Shown in pieces: positions 44,559 through 49,617 of a stretch of DNA of 49,617 nt. Origin of the DNA: Bacteroidales bacterium (GTDB taxonomy: Bacteria > Bacteroidota > Bacteroidia > Bacteroidales > CG2-30-32-10); assembly GCA_035353855.1 (NCBI GenBank), contig DAOQAK010000029.1:1-49617 (forward strand). Direction: 5' to 3'. The position numbers were made by a program, and so were the translations under genes. Below the pieces are notes generated by a model that was given only the letters and a program-made list of their open reading frames with translations, did no database searches and was not told where the DNA came from. Positions within the stretch are counted from its first letter, which is position 1, and each line of letters begins with the position of its first letter.

Positions 44559-46862
44559 ATGAATAACAATTTACATCACGACAGCGCTATAAAACACGTA
44601 ACGGGCGAATCGGTTTATGTTAATGATATTCCTTTGCACAACCAGTTGCTGTTGGGTAAAGTTGTTTTCAGTAAACAGGCTCATGCTAAAATTAAAAAGC
44701 TGAATATTAAAAAAGCTTTAAAGGTAAAAGGTGTTCATGCTATTCTAACTGCAAAAGATATTCCCGGTGAAAACCAGATGGGACCAGTTGTTCACGACGA
44801 ATTATGTTTGGCGGAAAAAGAAGTAACCTTTATCGGACAGGCTGTAGCCCTTATTGCTGCTGAGAATGAGAATGCATTGCATGAAGCAGAAAAGTTAATT
44901 CAAATAGAATACGAACCGCTTGATGCAATTCTTGATATTGAAACTGCAATCGAAAAAAATAACCTGATTGCTCCACCCAGGAAAATTGAAAGAGGCAATA
45001 TTGACGAGGCTTTCAAAACATCACCACATATTATAAAAGGTGAATTAAAAACAGGTGGACAAGAACATTGGTACCTTGAAACACAGACTGCTCTTGCCGT
45101 TCCGGGTGAAGGAAAAGAAATATTGGTTCATGCTTCGAGTCAAAATCCAACCGAAACACAAGCCATTGTTGCCGAAGTTTTAGGCATACAAAAAAATGAA
45201 GTGGAAGTGGAAGTGAAGAGAATGGGTGGTGGTTTTGGGGGAAAAGAAACACAGGGAAACCATGTTGCTGCATGGGCTTCATTGCTTGCCAATGCAACCA
45301 AACGACCGGTAAAAATTCACCTCTTCAGGGATGATGATCAAATCATGACCGGAAAACGTCATCGTTACTTTTCAAAATATGAAATCGGGTTTGATGATGA
45401 AGGACAAATTCTTGCTTACAAAGTTGAATTAAATGCAGATGCCGGCGCGGCAACTGACTTGTCAATGGCTATTCTTGAGCGTGCAACACTTCATGCTGAC
45501 AATTCATATTTTCTTCCACATGTTCAGATAATCGGAAAAGCATACAAAACAAACCTCCCGTCGAATACGGCTTACAGAGGTTTTGGCGGACCTCAGGGAA
45601 TGGCTGTAATTGAAAATGCAATTGATAAAATTGCTCGTTTTCTTCATAAAGAACCAACTGAAATCCGTTCGAAAAATTTCTATAAACACGAAAATAATTT
45701 TCATACACCCTACGGACAAAAAGTTGAGAACAACAGACTTTATGCAATGTTTGAAAGATTGATCGAATCATCGGCATATTATAAAAGAAGAAAAGAAATT
45801 GATGCATTCAATAATAAAAATAAATTTTTTAAAAAAGGAATTGCGTTAACACCAGTGAAATTCGGCATTTCATTCACCACTTCATTTTTGAATCAGGCTG
45901 GTGCTTTGGTAAATATCTATACTGATGGAACAGTATTGGTCAATCATGGAGGTACGGAAATGGGACAGGGTTTACACACAAAAATGTTACAGGTCGCATC
46001 GGCTGAGTTAGGCGTTAGTCCTGATAAAGTGAAAGTAAATGCAACCAACACTTCCAAAGTTCCCAACACCTCTCCTACTGCGGCATCATCAGGAAGCGAC
46101 ATCAATGGTATGGCTGTTAAGAATGCTATTGATACAATAAAATCAAGGCTTTTGGAAGTTGCTGTTTCAGAATTAGAAAAAAAATATTCTTTAAAAACTT
46201 CAAAAGAAAATATTGTTTTTGAAAATAATTTTATTTTCGATAAAGAAAATCCGGAACAGAAAATTTCTTTTAGTGAACTGGTAAATACCGCTTACATCAA
46301 GCAAGTGAGCCTTAGTTCCACTGGTTATTACAGAACTCCGGGAATTTATTTCGATAGGGAAAAAGGCCAGGGAATTCCGTTTTATTATTTTGCTTATGGC
46401 ATGTCGGTTTCGGAAGTTGAGATTGATGTATTAATCGGTCAGCATAAATTATTACGAACAGATATCATTCATGATGTTGGCGATTCGCTGAATGAAGGCC
46501 TTGATATTGGCCAGATTGAAGGTGGTTTTGTTCAGGGCATGGGATGGGTTACAACAGAAGAATTGAAATGGGATAAAAATGGGAATCTTCTCACACATTC
46601 ACCCGACACTTACAAAATTCCAACAGTGAATGATATTCCAATTGATTTCAGAGTTGAGCTTTTAAAAGATGTTCCGAATGAAGGAACGATTCGCAGAAGC
46701 AAAGCCGTTGGAGAACCGCCATTCATGCATGCTTTCTCGGTTTGGCTTGCAATAAAAGATGCAATCTCAGCAGTAAAAAATCATGAAGCAGAACCTGAAT
46801 TCTCTTTACCGGCAACGGCTGAACAAATTTTAATGAGCATAGAGAAATTAAAAAACATATAG
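44559..46862 (+). CDS. xdhB: Xanthine dehydrogenase molybdopterin subunit
   Basis: The 767-aa molybdenum subunit closely follows true xanthine dehydrogenase. The substrate-binding glutamate is in GGFGGKETQGN (E230), the arginine in NTAYRGFGGPQG (R340), and the catalytic glutamate in SKAVGEPPFMH (E719). Further signatures are VKFGISFTTSFLNQAGALV, NHGGTEMGQGLHTKM and NTSKVPNTSPTAASSGSD. These are the residues known to bind and oxidise xanthine and hypoxanthine. It lies 39 bases after xdhA and 5 bases before ygeY, so the unit continues directly into the YgeY/YgeW genes. Identification as XdhB is strong; the physiological direction (oxidation or reductive use of urate) is not fixed by sequence. 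Confidence 0.95.
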   Translation: MNNNLHHDSAIKHVTGESVYVNDIPLHNQLLLGKVVFSKQAHAKIKKLNIKKALKVKGVHAILTAKDIPGENQMGPVVHDELCLAEKEVTFIGQAVALIAAENENALHEAEKLIQIEYEPLDAILDIETAIEKNNLIAPPRKIERGNIDEAFKTSPHIIKGELKTGGQEHWYLETQTALAVPGEGKEILVHASSQNPTETQAIVAEVLGIQKNEVEVEVKRMGGGFGGKETQGNHVAAWASLLANATKRPVKIHLFRDDDQIMTGKRHRYFSKYEIGFDDEGQILAYKVELNADAGAATDLSMAILERATLHADNSYFLPHVQIIGKAYKTNLPSNTAYRGFGGPQGMAVIENAIDKIARFLHKEPTEIRSKNFYKHENNFHTPYGQKVENNRLYAMFERLIESSAYYKRRKEIDAFNNKNKFFKKGIALTPVKFGISFTTSFLNQAGALVNIYTDGTVLVNHGGTEMGQGLHTKMLQVASAELGVSPDKVKVNATNTSKVPNTSPTAASSGSDINGMAVKNAIDTIKSRLLEVAVSELEKKYSLKTSKENIVFENNFIFDKENPEQKISFSELVNTAYIKQVSLSSTGYYRTPGIYFDREKGQGIPFYYFAYGMSVSEVEIDVLIGQHKLLRTDIIHDVGDSLNEGLDIGQIEGGFVQGMGWVTTEELKWDKNGNLLTHSPDTYKIPTVNDIPIDFRVELLKDVPNEGTIRRSKAVGEPPFMHAFSVWLAIKDAISAVKNHEAEPEFSLPATAEQILMSIEKLKNI

Positions 46863-46867
46863 ATTTT

Positions 46868-48055
46868 ATGAAAGACATTTTTTTGAAAATTAATGAACTG
46901 TCCGAAAAGTACAGGTATTACACGGCTAACAATCTTTCGAAACTGGTGAAAATAAAATCAATCAGCATGAACGAGAAAGATGTTCAGCTTGAATTAAAAC
47001 GACAAATGGAAAAAGCAGGATTTGATGAAGTGCGAATTGACGGTCTTGGAAATGTGATTGGAAGAATTGGAAAGGGCAAACGCATTCTCGCAATTGACGG
47101 GCATATGGATACTGTTGATGTGGGTAATATCGAGAATTGGAATTTCGATCCGTTTAGCGGAGAAATAAAAGATGGATATGTGCATGGCCGTGGAACCGTT
47201 GACCAGGAAGGCGGTCCGGCTGCTGCTGTTACCAGCGGAAAGATTCTGAAAGAACTTGGTTTTGATAAAGACCTTACGTTTCTTGTTGTTGGGAGCGTGA
47301 TGGAGGAAGACTGCGACGGGCTTTGCTGGAAATATATTGTTGAAGAAGAAAAAATAAAACCCGATTTCGTTATCAGCACCGAACCCACAAACCTTAATAT
47401 TTACAGGGGTCACAGAGGACGCATGGAAATTGTTGTGAAGTTCAAAGGTGTATCATGTCATGGCAGTGCGCCCGAACGCGGAAAGAATGCAATATACATG
47501 GCAGCCCGCGCTGCGCTTGAAATTGAGAAATTAAATGAACGTTTGAAATCAGACCCTTTCCTTGGAAAAGGCTCTGTTACCATTTCTGAAATAAAATCGG
47601 AAAGCCCCAGTTTATGCGCTGTTGCTGATTATGCACAGTTTCATCTTGACAGAAGATTGACATGGGGAGAAACCAAAGAATCGGCTGTTGCAGAAATTGA
47701 AGAAATTGTAAAAGGCATGGATGCTAAAGTGGAAGTTCTGTATTACGAAGAAAAGGCTTATACCGGTATGAAATATGGAATGGAAAAATATTATCCTACC
47801 TGGAAAATTGAAGAAACACATCCCGTGGTAACTGCCGGTGTTAAAGTATTTGAAGGCTTATTCAATAAAAAACCTTTTATTGATAAATGGACATTTTCAA
47901 CAAATGGTGTTACAATAAATGGGTATTATGGAATTCCATTAATCGGATTTGGCCCGGGAAATGAAGTATTGGCACATGCTCCAAACGAAAAAGTCCCGGT
48001 TGATGATCTGGTAAAAGCATCAGCATTTTACGCTGCTTATGCTTACATGATATAA
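46868..48055 (+). CDS. ygeY: YgeY-family M20 hydrolase
   Basis: The 395-aa M20/M28-type metallopeptidase-fold hydrolase matches E. coli YgeY (403 aa). Zinc ligands lie in LAIDGHMDTVDVG and GRGTVDQEGGP, the catalytic EED is in GSVMEEDCDG, then STEPTNLNIYRGHRGR and VSCHGSAPERGKNA in the dimerisation lid. YgeY belongs to the urate-degradation set and is expected to hydrolyse an amide or carbamoyl intermediate. It starts 5 bases after xdhB. The exact substrate is unsettled. Confidence 0.93.
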   Translation: MKDIFLKINELSEKYRYYTANNLSKLVKIKSISMNEKDVQLELKRQMEKAGFDEVRIDGLGNVIGRIGKGKRILAIDGHMDTVDVGNIENWNFDPFSGEIKDGYVHGRGTVDQEGGPAAAVTSGKILKELGFDKDLTFLVVGSVMEEDCDGLCWKYIVEEEKIKPDFVISTEPTNLNIYRGHRGRMEIVVKFKGVSCHGSAPERGKNAIYMAARAALEIEKLNERLKSDPFLGKGSVTISEIKSESPSLCAVADYAQFHLDRRLTWGETKESAVAEIEEIVKGMDAKVEVLYYEEKAYTGMKYGMEKYYPTWKIEETHPVVTAGVKVFEGLFNKKPFIDKWTFSTNGVTINGYYGIPLIGFGPGNEVLAHAPNEKVPVDDLVKASAFYAAYAYMI

Positions 48056-48057
48056 TG

Positions 48058-48077
48058 TTGACGCGGATTGACGCAGA
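48058..48077 (+). repeat. Tandem 10-bp direct repeat between ygeY and ygeW
   Basis: TTGACGCGGA (48058-48067) is followed directly by TTGACGCAGA (48068-48077), one mismatch, then a degenerate TTTTTACTGATTGACA. It resembles the ACGCGGATTGACGC repeats scattered between genes in this phylum as I recall. No function is evident. Confidence 0.5.
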
Positions 48078-48130
48078 TTTTTACTGATTGACACATAAAA
48101 TATTCATAAATTTCATCTAAAAAATCAATT

Positions 48131-49321
48131 ATGAAATCATTTGAAAAAATTATTGAAGAAATTAAAAAAATGAAAACAAATCTTTATCAAAAAGATTTTC
48201 TTTTAACATGGGACAAAACAAAAGATGAATTGCTGCAAACCCTTTTAGTTGCTGAAGCTTTAAAGTATCTGCGCGACAATAACATTTCAGCAAAATGTTT
48301 TGATTCAGGTTTGGCAATCTCTAACTTCCGCGACAATTCAACTCGTACACGCTTTTCATTTGCATCAGCATGTAACTTACTCGGATTGGAAGTTCAGGAT
48401 CTGGATGAAGCTAAATCGCAAGTAGCCCACGGCGAAACAGTTCGCGAAACTGCAAATATGATCTCTTTCTTAACCGATGTTATCGGAATTCGTGATGATA
48501 TGTTTCTTGGTGCTGGTCATACTTACATGCTTGAAGTTGGCGAAGCCCTTGATGATGGCTTCAAACAGGGCGTACTTCCTGCTCGTCCGGGAATTGTAAA
48601 TCTTCAATGCGATATTGACCACCCTACACAATCGATGGCTGATTTATTACATCTGAAAAATTATTTCGGTTCACTCGAAAATTTAAAAGGCAAAAAAATT
48701 GCAATGACATGGGCTTATTCACCAAGCTACGGAAAACCGCTGTCGGTGCCACAAGGCATCATTGGTTTGATGACCCGTTTCGGGATGCAGGTCGATCTTG
48801 CTTATCCCGAAGGTTATGATTTGATTCCCGATGTAATTGAACTTGCCGGAAAAAATGCAAAAGAAACAGGAGGAAGCTTCCGCGTTGTAAATAATATGGA
48901 TGAAGCATTTAAAAATGCCGACATCGTGTATCCCAAGAGCTGGGCGCCATACAAGGTTATGGAAAGAAGAACACAACTGCTTCAGAAAAATGATAAAGAA
49001 GGATTAAAAGTTTTAGAACAGGAATGCCTTGCCAATAATGCAAAATTCAAAAACTGGGAATGCACCGAAGAAAAAATGAAACTCACAAAAGATGGAAAAG
49101 CGTTATACATGCACTGTCTTCCTGCTGATATTTCTGATGTTTCATGTAAAGAAGGCGAAGTTGCTGCAACTGTGTTTGAAAAATACCGCATCGAAACTTA
49201 TAAGGAAGCAGGGTACAAACCTTACATCATCGCTTCAATGATTTTCAATAATAAATTTAAAAACGCAACTGAAATTCTTGAACGATTAAAGAAACAAAAT
49301 TCAAAAAGAATAATCGAATAA
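48131..49321 (+). CDS. ygeW: YgeW knotted carbamoyltransferase
   Basis: The 396-aa protein has the same length as E. coli YgeW and is nearly colinear with it. The carbamoyl-phosphate loop is RDNSTRTRFSF, with VAHGETVRETANMIS, DIDHPTQSMADL, TWAYSPSYGKPLSVPQG and MHCLPADISDVSCKEGE. YgeW belongs to the ornithine/aspartate carbamoyltransferase fold with a knot, but it does not use ornithine or aspartate; in urate breakdown it likely moves a carbamoyl group from a ring-derived ureido compound to phosphate, feeding carbamate kinase and ATP. It lies 75 bases after ygeY and is closed by a terminator. Confidence 0.96.
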   Translation: MKSFEKIIEEIKKMKTNLYQKDFLLTWDKTKDELLQTLLVAEALKYLRDNNISAKCFDSGLAISNFRDNSTRTRFSFASACNLLGLEVQDLDEAKSQVAHGETVRETANMISFLTDVIGIRDDMFLGAGHTYMLEVGEALDDGFKQGVLPARPGIVNLQCDIDHPTQSMADLLHLKNYFGSLENLKGKKIAMTWAYSPSYGKPLSVPQGIIGLMTRFGMQVDLAYPEGYDLIPDVIELAGKNAKETGGSFRVVNNMDEAFKNADIVYPKSWAPYKVMERRTQLLQKNDKEGLKVLEQECLANNAKFKNWECTEEKMKLTKDGKALYMHCLPADISDVSCKEGEVAATVFEKYRIETYKEAGYKPYIIASMIFNNKFKNATEILERLKKQNSKRIIE

Positions 49322-49324
49322 TCC

Positions 49325-49351
49325 AAAAGGCTGCTTTAAAGCAGCCTTTTT
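49325..49351 (+). terminator. Rho-independent terminator after ygeW
   Basis: A perfect self-complementary stem GGCTGCTTT/AAAGCAGCC (49329-49346) flanked by AAAA and TTTTT follows the ygeW stop by 4 bases. The A- and T-runs on both sides make it bidirectional in principle. Confidence 0.85.
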
Positions 49352-49364
49352 AGTTTTATAGTTC

Positions 49365-49470
49365 GTTAAGTTTTAAAATGCAGATAAAATAGATTTCTTG
49401 CTAATGCCCGAAATGACAATATCAATCTGCATTTTGTCATTTCGAAAAATGAGAAATCTTAAAACTTAAC
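49365..49470. repeat. Long imperfect palindrome (REP-like dispersed hairpin)
   Basis: Several arms pair in nested order: GTTAAGTTTT (49365-49374) with AAAACTTAAC (49461-49470), AGATTTCT (49391-49398) with AGAAATCT (49452-49459), and CGAAATGACAA (49409-49419) with TTGTCATTTCG (49434-49444). A further pair AATGCAGAT (49377-49385) and ATCTGCATT (49425-49433) would give an alternative fold. The AGATTTCT...CGAAATGACA wording is like interspersed repeats seen in many bacterial genomes. Confidence 0.65.
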
Positions 49471-49494
49471 AAAATTTTTATTCTAAAAAATATA

Positions 49495-49527
49495 TTTGAT
49501 TTGAACATTTGCATTTTTCTATCTTTG
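49495..49527 (+). promoter_or_regulatory. Strong consensus promoter at the right edge
   Basis: TTTG (49495-49498), 21 bases, then TATCTTTG (49520-49527) matches both boxes of the Bacteroidota promoter consensus. The -7 box ends 16 bases before an ATG at 49544. It is the best-matching promoter I see in the window. Confidence 0.6.
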
Positions 49528-49543
49528 TTATAAATAATATTCT

Positions 49544-49591
49544 ATGAAAAAATATTTCATTCTTAGAGACTGTTTAAAATTCATTTATTGA
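49544..49591 (+). pseudogene. Interrupted ORF start next to possible insertion-sequence end
   Basis: The ATG behind the consensus promoter opens MKKYFILRDCLKFIY and stops after 15 codons. The MKKYFI beginning looks like the start of a signal peptide. From about 49566 the sequence GAGACTGTTTAAAA resembles inverted-repeat ends of common insertion sequences, so an element may have inserted here. The window ends before any transposase could be seen, so this is tentative. Confidence 0.3.
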
Positions 49592-49617
49592 TTTTATTAT
49601 GCATCAATCTGATCATA

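Noticed and set aside
46984..47413. Two 134-139-codon ORFs on the minus strand
   Set aside because: They are antisense shadows of ygeY, which has full-length family similarity.

Overview
The window looks like the chromosome of an anaerobic, low-GC member of the Bacteroidota. Supporting signs are a type IX secretion C-terminal sorting domain, -7 boxes of the TAnnTTTG type, weak ribosome binding sites, a methylmalonyl-CoA-type carboxyltransferase and a strictly anaerobic style of purine catabolism. No rRNA, tRNA or CRISPR array was recognised. No gap without a gene exceeds about 300 bases.

Region 1 (1-10683) is one end of an extracellular contractile injection system (eCIS) locus. The left edge cuts the first 25 codons of a tail sheath gene. 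Two more genes on the same strand follow: an unknown 250-aa protein and a DUF4255 cap/terminator protein. From a shared intergenic region the other strand carries the tape measure protein, the AAA+ ATPase, a signal-peptide membrane protein and two DUF4157 effector-like proteins. The 1159-aa effector carries three separate HExxH motifs and two copies of the QPKL/EAD motif typical of this family. The 416-aa one ends in an outer-membrane-barrel-like region.

Region 2 (10778-15670) is mostly housekeeping: a small SET-domain protein, asparaginyl-tRNA synthetase, sigma-54, a PAP2-like membrane protein and an outer-membrane barrel protein.

Region 3 (15729-33461 and 42266-49321) is a purine (urate/xanthine) catabolic cluster related to the E. 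coli ygeW-ygfK-ssnA region, split in two blocks. The left block has SsnA, a PAS histidine kinase, a 2Fe-2S subunit, a fused molybdopterin-FAD hydroxylase, two fold-type II PLP enzymes with a tiny secreted protein between them, YgfK, and a MocA-like nucleotidyltransferase. The right block has XdhC, a 2Fe-2S/FAD subunit, a xanthine-dehydrogenase-like molybdenum subunit, YgeY and YgeW. The expected logic is purine hydroxylation by the two molybdenum enzymes, ring reduction and opening by YgfK and SsnA, then hydrolysis, carbamoyl transfer and amino-acid cleavage by YgeY, YgeW and a PLP lyase. No canonical YgeX, hydantoinase or carbamate kinase is seen here.

Between the two blocks (33471-42166) lie unrelated genes: an MmcQ/YjbR protein, an MtfA-like peptidase, OsmC, a DUF6132 membrane protein, two thioredoxins (one a lipoprotein with CRPC), a GNAT-like protein, YifB, a biotin carrier with its carboxyltransferase, and a CoA-binding protein. 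Several intergenic hairpin repeats are present. At the right edge a strong promoter drives an ORF that stops after 15 codons next to a possible insertion-sequence end.
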